A DNA stretch of 64,000 bases from Sepiola atlantica. Lineage: Eukaryota; Mollusca; Cephalopoda; Sepiida; Sepiolidae. Numbering within the stretch: the first letter of the stretch is position 1; each line of letters opens with the position of its first letter. Position numbers and translations under genes: made by a program. The stretch is taken from contig OY744517.1 in NCBI GenBank assembly GCA_963556195.1, forward strand, positions 88,040,714 through 88,104,713, read 5' to 3'. The notes beneath the pieces are model-generated. The model was not told where the DNA came from, did not search any database, and saw nothing but the letters and a program-made list of their open reading frames with translations. Below are positions 1 to 11,354 of this stretch, one piece after another.

Positions 1-65
1 CATTGTACTGGAAAACTATACAACTGATTGTAGAATCAAATTGTTTAATTAAAAAAGGGTCATTA

Positions 66-540
66 AACACACACACACACGCACACACACTGTGTTCACT
101 GTACTTGATTTTTTTGTGCTTTTTCATTTTAGGACCCACGCTAACTTTGACCCCGTCGTTACAGTTAGAGTTAGGTTTGTTTTTTTTCCTTTTTAATTAA
201 AAATATTTACATGTATAGGGGGGGGGGAGATAAAAAAATTGGGGGAAGGCGGTCAAAAAAATGTTTTGTTTTTTTCTTAACTAAAAAATATTTCAATGAC
301 TGGTAATATAAAAAAATTGAGGGGGGTACAAAAAAAAAATTTCTTTCTTTTTAAACTACAGGTCTTTCTATTTATGGGCGAGGGTACAACAAAAATCGGG
401 GTAGGGGCGAATTTTTTTTTTCTTTATTTTCAACTAAAAATATTCTTGGTCATAAACACAGATCAATGTCTAACCACCACAGAAATATGACTGGGGCTCC
501 ATTGGCTTATGCGTGAGCCTTCATTTCTGATGCGGCAGCG
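66..540. other. CA microsatellite and low-complexity lead-in
   Basis: A short (AC)n run at about 66-90 is followed by T-rich and G-rich homopolymer-like sequence. The short open frames here are low complexity and I see no gene. Confidence 0.6.
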
Positions 541-579
541 TAGCAAAAATATGCAACCGGAGGGAGCATATTTTTGCTA
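541..579. repeat. 14-bp perfect-stem hairpin
   Basis: TAGCAAAAATATGC at 541-554 is repeated in exact inverse at 566-579 around an 11-base loop. There is no T-run or gene context to make it a terminator. It is most likely part of a dispersed repeat. Confidence 0.7.
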
Positions 580-615
580 GTATATATAAATAAATATTCT
601 TATTTCATGTATCCC

Positions 616-870
616 CATAAAATATTATAAGGAGATATAATTTTTTATGTATCAATTTTCAGTATTTGCTTCAACAGTGCTCGATACGTAAGTAGTGATA
701 GGTAGTAAGTTATGAAAATATATTTAGCTACACAGAGGCTCCTGCGTTTCATCCCCGGGGGGCAATCTTCATGCATTTTAGCCTGAAGATTCCCCCCAGG
801 GATGAAACGCGGGAGCCTCTGTGTAGCTTAATTGCCATAAATATATTTTCATAACTTACTATACATATAT
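616..870 (+). repeat. Dispersed repeat, copy 1, folded back on itself
   Basis: The left part (TATTATAAGG, then TTTTCAGTATTTGCTTCAAC, then GCTCGATACGTAAG) matches 26506-26590. The middle (AGAGGCTCC..GCGTTTCATC) matches 11095-11115 and 26630-26650. Unlike those copies, this one is an inverted repeat. The left arm, 707-770, pairs with 784-857 around a 13-base loop. The only sizeable difference between arms is a 12-base insertion (TAATTGCCATAA) in the right arm, which the other copies also carry. The family is unnamed here. Confidence 0.75.
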
Positions 871-906
871 TTATATATATATATATATCTTATATATATA
901 TATCAA
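869..906. repeat. Interrupted (TA)n microsatellite
   Basis: An imperfect TATA tract directly follows the fold-back repeat. Other copies of that repeat also have (TA)n next to them. Confidence 0.7.
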
Positions 907-979
907 ACTCAATGTCTGTGTGTATGTGCGTTTGTGTGTGTGATGTTTGTGTGTTCCCTATAGAAAGAAAGGTCAGAAA

Positions 980-1260
980 ATCTACATAAAATCCTAAAGT
1001 GTATTCTTATGTAAAATTTACCATGGATGGCGATGAAAGTTTTCCAGAATCTCTAAGTGCATCACTAAGAGGGTTATAATGCCACTAAACTTATTCCAAT
1101 ACTAAACCTTATGTCTAGGCTCCTTATTCCAATTTTGATCAAAATCCATTACATGATTTTTGGAACAGTCTAATATTAACGACTTATTAAATTGTTTTTA
1201 CATCTGATTTAAATGCTACTTAAATCGGATTTATGTCACCCAAAATTAAACTTTTCTTGA
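980..1260 (-). repeat. Possible dispersed repeat shared with 13.8 kb
   Basis: TATTCCAATTTTGATCAAAATCCATTA near 1128-1154 resembles the reverse complement of sequence near 13826-13855. Both places also carry a related AAACCTTAT..TCTAG stretch. The match is diverged and was made by eye, so the boundaries are approximate. I see no coding sequence. Confidence 0.35.
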
Positions 1261-1690
1261 TTGCATAATCCTCAGAGGATCTTTGCACACTTTCTGGATA
1301 CACACGCCACCCATATTGTTCGGTACTTTGCTAATCTTTCCGCCTTTAGCAAAAGAACTTCTGCATCTCTGCAAATCTAATAAAAATACCTTCCCACAAA
1401 TTGATAGTAAAGATAGTTTTCTCTTGAAATTCCGTCACCTTTCTTTTTGATTTAAAAAAGTTTTAACCTTTAACACAATTAAAACCTTTCTAAGCCCTTA
1501 ACTTTTGTCGTGTAAGATCTATTTTAAAACAGATTTCAGCATAATATGTTTTTGACAACACTAAAATATATTAAGCTTTGACATTATGCAGTTTTGCAGG
1601 AGTCCTTGGGAAAGTATGAACCTCGATACAAAGTTTATTTTACCACTGATTTCTATGAGATTTATATCATGACAGACACAAGATTAGCTT

Positions 1691-1910
1691 CCTTGTGCTT
1701 TTGGCTAGAAGCTAAGTGTAGTATCTGTTCTGATGCTACACTTTATCTTTTCTGTCTTCGGCTAGTGAAGGAGAAATCTTCCTAGACTGAGACGAATTTT
1801 ATTTTTGTTCCAATCCAGAGTGGCCCTTTTTGACGAGCTGGATTTCCCCCACATTAAAAACGAACTTTGTTCTGCTTAACTCTGTCTTCATGGGAAGGCA
1901 AGTAAGTAGA
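1691..1910 (+). repeat. U2-snRNA-headed SINE, copy B
   Basis: The 5' part, 1691-1735 (CTTTTGGCTAGAAGC, then TAAGTGTAGTATCTGTTCTG), matches the conserved 5' end of U2 snRNA, including the branch-point-recognition sequence GTAGTATC. At U2 position about 46 it leaves U2 and gives TGATGCTACAC, which folds back on GTGTAGTATC. A body shared with 51425-51600 (minus strand), 55545-55760 and 56483-56690 follows: an AGACTGAG box, a CAATCCAGAGTG..GAGCTGGATT hairpin, and a tail CTTAACTCTGTC..GGCAAGTAAGTAG. There is no Sm site or U2 3' half, so this is not a U2 gene. The 63-residue frame at 1594-1785 runs through the SINE and is not a gene. Confidence 0.75.
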
Positions 1911-2794
1911 GACACATCAGAATAGCAATTCTAAAGCTTTAATGAAAATCTCTATCATTCTAAGACCCCCTTTCTCCAATAGGAGTGAAACTCTACAAAA
2001 CAAAATCTTTTTAATCCCATAACTTCAGTGGTATAATCTCTATTTCACATATTTTTACCATATAAATATGTTTGTGATTGGTATGAAGTAGTTTCGATGA
2101 GATCTTTGCATTTGTTTGATGTAATATTATGAAATTCATACACCGAGGAGAGTGCTCAGACTAGAGACCTTGTGCCAGATTAGTGCAGGCGTGAAACAAA
2201 AATAAAACAATATGGAATTACACAAATGGGTTCCAAAATAATTTAAATGGTGAAGTTATTACATGAGGGTTCATACGTGAAAAAATAGAGAAAACACTCA
2301 TTAAATCAACCACTTTTCATCTCCAGTACCAGATTGATTGGATATCGAAATCATACACTTCACAATTTTGCCTTAGTTAAGGCGCACACCAACAGCAATA
2401 AACTTAAGGGCACACAAAAAAGTGTATTTTTTATTCTTTCACTTTACATGGAGGGGGTATTCAACACAAGTTGATATCTGTTAATATTTGTTATCAGAGA
2501 TTTCTTTTTGTAATTATTTTGTGGAAAACCAGTCGAGAAGGTCTTCAACATCAAGTTTAATTTTCACCTTACACAGATAAGATAAACAAATTAGAGTGTG
2601 AACATTTTTTCATTAAGTTTTCCTTAAATCTGGACATTTTCCATCTAAGAAAGGCCTTTTTTTCTGACACGTTATCTTTTAAAACACACAGAAAATACAA
2701 TCTTTAATGGGATTTATTTGAAAATATGAAAAAAGAAGCATCAAAATCTGGAAAAAATATTCTAAAGATGCATCCATTCAATCGGTGTGTTTAG
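1911..2794. other. No feature recognised
   Basis: AT-rich sequence with no long open frame, tandem repeat or RNA-like element that I could identify. Confidence 0.5.
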
Positions 2795-3300
2795 CGACGA
2801 GAAATGATATTTCGAACTTAAGCATGACAGAGAATGAAAATAATATTTCGAACTAAAACATGACAGAGAATGAAAATGATATTTCGAACTTAAGCATGAC
2901 AGAGAATGAAAATGATATTTCGAACTTAAGCATGATAGAGAATGAAAATGATATTTCGAACTTAAGCATGACAGAGAATGAAAATGATATTTCGAACTTA
3001 AGCATGACAGAGAACGAAAATGATATTTCGAACTTAAGCATGACACAGAACGAAAATGATATTTCGAACTTAAGCATGACAGAGAACGAAAATGATATTT
3101 CGAACTTAAGCATGACAGAGAACGAAAATGATATTTCGAACTTAAGATATGACAAAGAATGAAAATGATATTTCGAACTTAAGCATGGCAGAGAACGAAA
3201 ATGATATTTCGAACTTAAGCATGACAGAGAACGAAAATGATATTTCGAACTTAAGATATGACAGAGAACAAAAATGATATTTCGAACTTAAGCATGACAG
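2795..3300 (+). repeat. 36-bp minisatellite with degenerate flank
   Basis: About 14 copies of a 36-bp unit (GACAGAGAATGAAAATGATA, then TTTCGAACTTAAGCAT). Early units have GAATGAAAA and later ones GAACGAAAA, so variants are grouped along the array. One or two units carry small insertions (TTAAGATATGAC). Diverged copies continue to about 3570. The unit length is a multiple of three and contains no stop in several frames. It therefore gives spurious frames on both strands, including a 12-residue repeat MTENENDISNLS on plus. No start context, splice signal or neighbouring exon supports translation. Confidence 0.9.
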
Positions 3301-3600
3301 ACTAACGGAAAACTTTTTTCAAATCAAAGTATATCAAACCAATGAAAATGATATTTCAAACAGAAGCATGATAGACAAACGTAAATGACATTTCAAACTG
3401 AAGGGTTTGGGCCGATGAAAATTCTATTTCAACCTTAAGCATGACGGACTAATGAACATGATATTTCAAAGTTAAGCGGATCAGACTAATGAAAATACTA
3501 TTTCAGACTTAAGCTAGACGGACCAACGGAAATGATATTTCAAAATTAAGTACGACAGACTGATAAAAATGCTATTTTTAACTTTGAACGGAGAGACTAA

Positions 3601-4500
3601 CTTAAACATTGAGCCTCTTTTGGAGGTGTGTGGACACATCTAAAATACAATGCGCCCATGCAATGCGGACATTTTTTAATGAAAATGCGCGAACTGAAGC
3701 ATGCCAGACCAACCTACTGACTGCCCGACGATGGCCCGTGTAAAGGTGCGAGGGCGCATCTAAAAATGATTAAAATAAACGAAGGAAGTTGTAAGGAAAT
3801 AATTCTTGTGAAAAAAGGAAATTATATTTTCAAAATGTCTTGAAAGACCAAGCAACCAATCAAACACTCGGAACTTTCACAGAAAACAGACCACTGGTAA
3901 ATTGTCTAAATTAACTGAACAAAAAAGAAGAAACAAATGTCTATAAAAGCCGAAAAGACATTAAAGTTTAATGGCCGAAAGCATTTCTCGGATGTCGTTT
4001 GCTTGGTTTTATTTCGTTTTTTTGTTGTTGTTTTGGTTTGCTTTCTCATCCTGAGATTTTCACTTGAAAGTTTGTGAATTCTCTTTTCTTTCTTTGATCT
4101 CTTGTCAACTTAATTTCTTTCTGTTCTTTCAGTATTCATTAATGTTGGTGTCTTAATGTGCACACGGCTTTCGTTGGTTATTCTATTACTTCATTTATTG
4201 CCTCAGTTTTTACTACTTTATGTAGTTGTTTTAAATTTCTTTTGTATTTTTTCATATTTATCTCCCTTGGATTCTTGTTTCTTTAGTCATACTTCAAGAG
4301 GTTTTGCGACATTTCTTCAAAAATGTGTATATTGTTTTCTGTTAAACTATTGATTTCTATGTTTTCATGGATATTTTATACCAATATTTTCGCTTTGTTT
4401 TTTTTTATGGATTTAGCTAGTGTTTACTTATCTCTTTTTTAAGCAGACTTTTTAAACGAATTTGATTTTTTTTAAATGGGCAACATTTATTTTTACTAGA
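3601..4500. other. No feature recognised
   Basis: Unique AT-rich sequence. The T-rich frame at 4156-4353 looks like chance. No repeat or RNA element was recognised. Confidence 0.45.
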
Positions 4501-4512
4501 ATACACACACAG

Positions 4513-4585
<73 letters not shown>
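4501..4585. repeat. (CA)n(TA)n microsatellite
   Basis: ACACAC runs into an uninterrupted TA tract that ends at the start of the inverted repeat at 4584. Confidence 0.95.
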
Positions 4586-4588
<3 letters not shown>

Positions 4589-5092
4589 ATAGGTGAAAGA
4601 AGAGTGATAAACATGTACGAATATCCAGATTTATTTCAATTTCGATTGTTCAATGCAAGGTATATTCGGTAATAAAATTATGTTTATTATTCTTTTCTTA
4701 AGCCAAGGCTTTTCAAAGATCGAAATCTTATCACCAGAGAAATTACATAGATAGATAAGTTGGCAGTGGAAAAGACAAAATCTCATTTCTTTGGACACCT
4801 TATCAACGGACAATTACCAACTGGACTAACCCCATATCTTTTTTACACAAACTTTTTTTCACTCTCCATTACTTAATATTTTTCAAATGTTGAATTCTGG
4901 CTTTTCAACTGCCAACTTATCTATCTATGTAATTCCTCCGATGATAAGATTTCGATCTTTGAAAAGCGTTGGCTTAAGGAAAGAATAATAAACATAATTT
5001 TATTACAGAATATACCTTGCATTGAACAATCGAAGTTGAAATAAATCTGGACATTCGTACATGTTTATTCCTCTTCTTTCACCTATCTTTAT
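4584..5092. repeat. Long inverted repeat, arms about 190 bp
   Basis: The left arm, 4584-4775, starts ATAAAGATAGGTGAAAGAAG and runs to CTATGTAATT-type sequence. It is found in inverse at about 4900-5092. The spacer is about 120 bases. The arms differ by scattered substitutions and small indels, so the structure is not fresh. (TA)n tracts flank it at 4530-4585 and 5182-5234. The terminal 35 bases of the arm also occur beside (TA)n at 52244-52278, so the arm end belongs to a dispersed family. Transcription through it would give a long imperfect dsRNA hairpin. Confidence 0.85.
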
Positions 5093-5175
5093 AATTGCTC
5101 TATCTTGTATATTGAGCTTTAACCATCTCACTATAGGTTCTATCTACTAAAAGTTTACTTTTAGTTTCATATTTT

Positions 5176-5181
<6 letters not shown>

Positions 5182-5234
<53 letters not shown>
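5182..5234. repeat. (TA)n microsatellite
   Basis: Uninterrupted TA tract. It is followed by ACTAGCTTAAGTACCCG, a short sequence that resembles the start of the repeat elements at 28976 and 51212. Confidence 0.95.
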
Positions 5235-5249
5235 TAGCTTAAGTACCCG

Positions 5250-6595
5250 TCTATGTCTATTTTTGTACTAATTTGTTATTAGCGGCACCTCCCCAGATAT
5301 GGCAACAGTACTCCATCTTAGGACGTATCTGACTCTTATACAAGTAGAAAACTGCGTCAGGAATGAGATACTTTCTGGAGCAGTCGAATGACCTAACCAT
5401 TTTTTCATCGACCTTAGCAAACGATTTGATGTAAATCTTCCATTTCAAGTCTGGAGTGAATGTCAGTCCTAGAAGCGTATCAAAGAAAGAGGCTTCCTCA
5501 AAGAGAAAGGCCTCCATTTCAATTGGGGCAAAGTGAGGATTCAAGCGTCCGTGAGTAAAGCAGAGAAGCTTCATTTCAGATGCTTTAAAAGTAACCAGCC
5601 ACATTTTTCCCCATTGCACCACTTGCTCTAGGTCGGAAGAGGGAGAACCAGAACGATCTTGATCATTAATGCTCTCTGAAGCGCTGCTATAATTGGTGGT
5701 GTTATCTGCATAGATATCAACAAATGATCTTAGAATGTGATTTTGGAGATCATTGATGAAGATCAGGAAGAGGTTTGGGACCAGAATGGACTCCTGATAT
5801 TATGTGCTTCAGTCTTTTTCCCATCAATGACTATTTTTATAAACCTATCAGATAGCAACGATTTGATGGTTAAGAAGACATTTCCAGATATTCCATAGCT
5901 AGCTAGCTTGTGAAGAAAACCTTTGTGCCAACCCATATCAAAGGACTTTGATGTGTAAATAGCTATTGCTCTAGAAACGAAGGTCACATCAATTGATTCA
6001 CTTATCCCGTGTGAAATTACAATCAGCTCGTCAGCTGTTGATCTCGTAGGACGAAATCTATTTTGCTTGTACTTTGAGTAGATAGTTTTTGCTAAAGTAG
6101 TTGTCAAATTCTTGATTTATAACAGATTCAAACAACTTAGTCATGGCGCATGGAAGACTGATTGGTGTATACTGAGAGACAGAAAACTGATCTCCAGTAT
6201 CTTTTTAATACTGAGCATATGGACGAACTTTCCTAAGGTGAAGAGAAGCATTGCTTCTTTAAGCAACGATTAGACAGCTTTGTAAGAATAGAAACTAGAT
6301 CTGGTTTCGGCTTCTTAACTACTTGGAATGTTGTCAGGATCAGTAGCTTTGTTGGCATCTAGGTTCTTGGTGAGTTTGGCAACATCCTGGACAGATACAT
6401 GGATGTTACTCGGTGTTTACAGTGATAAGGAGGAATTCAGGAGGTAAGTGGTCCTTATCGCAAAGGGTGGAATTTGCTGCAAAGTTCTCTACAAAAAGTT
6501 TAGCTTCATCGGATGCTGAAGAAATCACCTCTGGTCCACTGATGATGGCTGGAATAGAGGTCTTGTCTTACAGCTTACTCTTCTAAATTAGAGAG
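5250..6595 (-). pseudogene. CR1/Jockey-like non-LTR retrotransposon RT (broken)
   Basis: Reverse transcriptase of a non-LTR retrotransposon, which would have copied the element RNA into a nicked target. Read on minus from 6595: a connector with FVENFAANSTLCDKD and NLDANKATDPDNIP; RT palm sequence FRPTRSTADELIVISHG and SKSFDMGWHKGFLHKLASYG (6107-5763); INDLQNHIL..VDIYADN; then the thumb-side LGLTFTPDLKWK and IRPKMEYCCHIWGGA (5622-5257). The catalytic Y-A-D-D reads Y-A-D-N, and several stops and frameshifts separate the segments, so it is dead. The 5' part with the endonuclease is missing. The 3' end stops at about 5250, where an unrelated repeat begins. The clade is from memory of the family; RT origin is clear. 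Confidence 0.85.
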
Positions 6596-6796
6596 GAAAA
6601 TTTAATATGTTCAATAATACAAAAGCACCTATTTAAATAGGTACATGCATTAACCTGATGATTTCCTTCAGAGAGAAAACACAAACGTTTCTGCATAGCT
6701 CACTCACTATAAGTATATTTTTGACACTATTACTAAGCTCAACTTATATATTGAGCACGGTTGAAGTACATACTGAAACAAAAACTATATATGATT

Positions 6797-6801
<5 letters not shown>

Positions 6802-6853
<52 letters not shown>
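6802..6853. repeat. (TA)n microsatellite
   Basis: Uninterrupted TA tract abutting the 3' end of the LINE fragment at 6862-7240. Confidence 0.95.
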
Positions 6854-6856
<3 letters not shown>

Positions 6857-6861
6857 CTCTT

Positions 6862-7240
6862 TTTTATTTTTCTTATCTTTCCGTTTTTGCTGAAGATGGG
6901 GAATCCTACCGGGTGCCAGACATTCACCGGCTATTTCAGACACTTCAACCTAGAGATCTTTTAAGATTCTAACCGTCCTTTTAAGTGCAATTGTTTGTAT
7001 TTCTCTTGCACTCGGTATACTCGCCAGATAGCTTTTGAAATTCTTTTTCATTAGTCCTGTTGCGCCTATAATTACTGGTATGATGGAGATTTTATGAAAC
7101 TGTGTGTGGTGGGGGAGAGGAATATATGATTGTTTTAATTTCTTTAGTATAAATAGTGTTGGTGTCTTATTGTTTAATTGTTGATGTTTTATAGCATTTT
7201 AGGATGTTATTTCTACTTTTGATGTGAACGAACCTTCCAG
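6862..7240 (-). pseudogene. R4/Dong-like LINE, 3' terminal fragment
   Basis: Read on minus, sequence around 7090-6940 gives IIPVIIGATGLMKKNFKSYL and then REIQTIALKRTVRILKDL. These match the extreme C-terminus that follows the restriction-like endonuclease in R4/Dong-type elements. Upstream is decayed sequence of the same family with stops. Only the last few hundred bases survive, as expected for 5' truncation. The 5' side lies next to a TTA/ATT microsatellite (7241-7449), as in the larger copy at 15531-18700. The larger copy lacks this C-terminal end, so the two are complementary. Confidence 0.7.
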
Positions 7241-7449
<209 letters not shown>

Positions 7450-7597
7450 GTTTTCATTGGTTTTCTATATATTTGTCGTATAAATAAGGAGATAATACCT
7501 GGGAAGATGGTATCATTAAAACAGATTATATACTACATTACCCCTCTTCTAAAAAGGAGAAAGTAATGCCTAGGAGGATAGTATCATAATTAATGAA

Positions 7598-7686
7598 CAT
7601 ATACTACACTACGCAACAGCATAGATACTACACTACCCAACAACATATATACTACACCACCCAACAGCATAGATACTACACTACCT
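7598..7686. repeat. 24-bp tandem repeat, about 3.7 copies
   Basis: The unit ATAGATACTACACTACCCAA+CAAC is repeated with a few substitutions. Confidence 0.85.
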
Positions 7687-7689
7687 CCT

Positions 7690-8735
7690 ATAATGTTTAA
7701 GACTATTGTACACTAGTCTGAAATAATATAGTTTCAGTATCAGCTAGTAAGATACCAAATCTCCATTATTAATAGACTTTTCTTTGATAAAAGACAGAAG
7801 AGTACATTCGGTGGCAATAAGGTTGAAAGAATACTAGAACAAATCATAAAAGAACTAAAGTTTGCCGTCTAAAAGAGAAACGTTGCTATTAAATCGAATC
7901 ACACATTGAAGGTTGTTTTCGAAAACATATTGGCATACAAAACTACAACAAGGGGTAATACACACTACAAGAATGCTAGTAAAGTAACAGCAATAAAGTA
8001 TGACGATATAGCAGTAAAAAAACACCAGACAATGTACAGAGTGTAGAAGCATCCATGGGAAAAGAAGAGTAGACTGTTATGCCTTTAACGAAGAATGCAG
8101 ATGATGAACGAATGAGACGCAGAAGCTCATGAAGAGCAAGAAACAAAAATCCACATAACAAACAGAAGTTGAACGCCGGAGAGAAAAATGCGAACGCTGC
8201 TTAAAACACAGAAAAAGAATTAGATAGGAAAAAGGACTTGCATCTATAGACCATGAAGAAAGAGAACGCTAACAACAGATAAGAAATATTTGCCAATATG
8301 GATTGCAAAAACCCAGATATAATAAAAACACAACATGAGAATGAAAGATAAAAACTCTAAAATCAGAAGGAACCAAATGAATATGTGATAGCATTCAAGA
8401 TTTATTGAAAAAACAAATGTACCCCGAAAATATTATTGAAAACACAGAAAAAAACGAGTAGTGAAAAAGTGAGCTAACTAACGTATGGAAAGCAAACACC
8501 ACCAAAATACAGCAATATGTCTCAATGAAATACTCAGTAACTATCAAAACTAAATCGTTTGTGTGTTAGAATGATGCAGTAATATTAGGCCGAAGACCAT
8601 TAATACAATTGGGGTTAATGCAAATCAACTTTAGTGTAATTACAGTAAATAAAAGAGACGAGTTCAAAGCATAGAATACCAGGGCAGATGTAAAGATATT
8701 GAAAACCTTCCAGAGACACAAAAATACATACTGTT
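7690..8735. other. No feature recognised, possible Gypsy flank
   Basis: A-rich plus strand with no clear open frame. Because Gypsy pol remnants follow on the same strand, part of this may be decayed gag-pol. I could not align it convincingly. Confidence 0.3.
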
Positions 8736-8737
8736 AA

Positions 8738-8905
8738 AAATGCAACAGAACTCGTCCAAGCCCCAGTGAACATGAAAGATGAAATGAAGAAAGAATTGAA
8801 CACAATGGAATATACTGGTGTGATAAAACAGATTGCAATACATGTAGCAGAAAATAGTAGTTTGGTACTTGGACCTTGGAAAACGCGATCAAACGTGTAG
8901 ACAAC
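8738..8905 (+). pseudogene. Possible Gypsy RT N-terminal fragment
   Basis: An open plus-strand frame reads ELVQAPVNMKDEMKKELNTM, then EYTGVIKQIA. This resembles the segment before the first RT motif of Gypsy-type pol (a run of basic and acidic residues, then G-V-I). The downstream RT core is not recognisable. The link to the integrase remnant 900 bases further on is inferred from strand and order. Confidence 0.4.
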
Positions 8906-9784
8906 ATATGAAAGACCTGTAAAAGCCGAGAAGACTTCAAACGACAGAAGAAATGTTTTTCGAAACTCTTTGAAAAATTCGCAAGTGAAGGTGACCAAGG
9001 TGATTCCGTAATTATTTCAATTGGAGAATTTAGGTAAAAAAGTCGGTAACATTTGCAGCATACTTTACAAGATAGGAGGAAAACTTTTAAAAAGTTCGAC
9101 GATTGCTTGAAAAATTCGTGACCACTGAGCAAGAAAATAGGCTCATTTCTTACTCCCCCCCCCCGATTTCGCTGTAAACTATTTGGGGTCAAAAGAATTC
9201 AGTTTGCAACACATGTCGGCCATAATTTGATCAAACGGGATGTAAAAAATCATACTACATTTGCAAGCGCAGTTTTCACGTTGTAGAAAAGAATCCAGAA
9301 TAAAAAAAGCCGAATATCAAAACACGGTTAACTCCACAAAAAAGAGAAAATGCATCTACTCTGAAAAAAAAACAAAAAAAACAAGTAAAAATGAAATACA
9401 GAACTGTTAAATGTCAACTATTCGGCTGTATGTAGTCATTCATTTGATTTCTATACCTGCCAATACATACGTTTGGTAATAGCATAAAGACATCAACAAA
9501 TTCAGAAAATTCAAAAAGCGAAGTTATATAAAATTTTCTCAACATCTTTTCTAAAGGCTTTGTAATGTGCTTAAAGGCAAAAGCAACATTCGAATTTAAA
9601 ACATAATGCGCAAATAACTTTTAGACTTTGCAGCTCATGAAATAATTAAAAAGGAACTGGACTGTTAAGAAAAAAGTAGAGTTCAAAGTAAAACAGTGAG
9701 TCCCAGTTTTTGTAAAAAAATAAGGTGGATGTCGATTACTCACCTGGACTAATCGATTGTTTAAAACCTTAATATCCCGAAATC

Positions 9785-10565
9785 ACTAGGATGAAGGCTC
9801 TCATGCAGAGTTACGTTTATGGGCCTGGCATGGATAAATAAATCGAAGATCTTATGACAATTGTAGATGCTATAAAATGGCAGAAAAGGGATCAGGGCTT
9901 CACATGATTATGTAGGACTTATGAATGTGATTTATTACCTTAAAGGAAATGGTCAGCATTTGTCAAATAAAGGAAACTTATCTGCAAAAGCACTTTAAAC
10001 CTTTTGTTCGAAATCTTCATATTTGGTATTCCTGATACAATTGTATAATACTGGAACTCAATTTACGGCTAAAAAATTTAGAGAAATGAATTTTCAATTA
10101 ATCATGTGACAAAATCTCCATACAACCCAATATCTAATGGCCTAGTAGAACAGTTCATAGATAGTTTTAAGCGAGCGTTAAGAAAATCAGACGGAGATTA
10201 AACGGAAGATGAATTGTTACCACTATTTCTCAGAGTGTATCGGATAATTTCAAACGAGAGTATAAATTCAGAAATCTCACCAGCTGAACTGATACTAGCA
10301 AAAAGATTCGATCGGTATTTGATAAATTAATATCTACCAAAACCGAAAAGATTGCAGTATATAATAAGGATACAACAATATTTTTTTAAGTCAAGCGAAC
10401 GATCCATTCTAAAGATTATAAAAAGGTTAGCTGGAAAGAAGATATTATTGAAAAATGAATTGAAATACTAGTGCATCTGCAAAACTAGTGATCGTTCCTT
10501 GTATGAAGAATTAGGGATTTGTCTATGTAATTATAGTAATTATGAATTTCACCATTCTGAAATGA
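9785..10565 (+). pseudogene. Gypsy-type LTR retrotransposon integrase (broken)
   Basis: Integrase of a Gypsy-class LTR retrotransposon, which would insert the cDNA into the host genome. Plus-strand pieces in order: MKALMQSYVYGPGMDK (end of the zinc-binding region), a decayed DDE core with GTQFTAKKFREMNFQ after the second catalytic Asp, YNPISNGLVEQFIDSFKRAL and ELLPLFLRVYRIISNESINS (around the catalytic Glu; the usual N-G-x-A/V-E arrangement is visible), then SPAELILAKRFDR and a C-terminal KTEKI..KDYKKVSWKEDI region. Several stops and frameshifts make it non-functional. No LTRs were recognised on either side. Confidence 0.8.
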
Positions 10566-10830
10566 CTTTTGAATTTTAAAAGTATTAAAAACAAGATTAT
10601 TAGATTGTTGCCGGTTTGGAAAAAAAAGAAACCAATAAATACATCTAATAAACGTTTATATTAACAAATATATAAAAATTCTTTCAATAATTCCTTACAA
10701 TAAAAGCATAAGTGAGCATTATAAAATTAATTTTTACTTTAAATAGACAAAAGAAACTTATGAAAAAAAAAAACAAAGCAGTTAAAAATAATAGTGAGAT
10801 CTCTTCTATAATTTTGTATTTCGTATTTGG

Positions 10831-10857
10831 CTGATGAAGGTGTTAGGACCGCCGAAA
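10831..10857 (+). other. Hammerhead-like core, degenerate
   Basis: CTGATGA, one extra A, GGTG paired with CGCC around a TTAGGAC loop, then GAAA. The extra base before stem II and the lack of a matching stem I argue against activity. It is listed because similar motifs recur at 35.3, 40.7, 41.1, 54.3 and 54.6 kb. Confidence 0.35.
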
Positions 10858-10999
10858 ATTCTCAATCCTCATTGGAAAAGGAAAAAAAAACTATATATTT
10901 AATAATACATTAACCATGCTTATAGAAAAATGGTAAAAAAAATACCGGATGGATTTAATAAACAACACGTTAAGTTACAGTTTTTATTATTTATTTCCT

Positions 11000-11002
<3 letters not shown>

Positions 11003-11057
<55 letters not shown>
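11003..11057. repeat. (TA)n microsatellite
   Basis: Uninterrupted TA tract directly upstream of copy 2 of the dispersed repeat. Confidence 0.95.
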
Positions 11058-11060
<3 letters not shown>

Positions 11061-11285
11061 AGGTATGAAAATATATTTATGGCAATTAAGCTATACAGAG
11101 GCGTCCGCGTTTCATCGTCATAGGGAATCGCCAGGTTAAGTGCATGAAATTCGTGTTACTGATTGTTTTTTATATATCCACATGGTAATTAGCCTAGCTA
11201 GCTAACCAATCAGATCGTTGTTATTCCCTCTCACGTGTTAATGTTTTCATGAGCCAATAGCTGTGTCTACATGCACAAGCACCTA
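11058..11285 (+). repeat. Dispersed repeat, copy 2, with CCAAT boxes
   Basis: It shares GAAAATATATTTATGGCAAT, TCCGCGTTTCATC, TAAGTGCAT.GAAT and CTAGCTAGCTAACCAATCAG with 26590-26780. It contains CCAATCAG (11206-11213), an E-box CACGTG (11232-11237) and a second CCAAT (11254-11258). The two CCAAT boxes are conserved in copy 3, although CACGTG there reads CACGTT. Confidence 0.8.
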
Positions 11286-11354
11286 AAACTGAATTCAGAA
11301 ATCCACTACGACTCTCTTTACAAATAGACGTCACTATCCAACGAACGAACTACC

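Noticed and set aside
4417..4614. Frames with Tyr-Ile or Ile-Tyr runs (also at 6.7, 28.8, 41.2, 52.2, 54.1-54.9 kb)
   Set aside because: Translations of (TA)n tracts.
6653..6680. CTGATGA followed by GAGAGAAAA on plus
   Set aside because: The sequence between cannot pair as stem II and there is no stem I.
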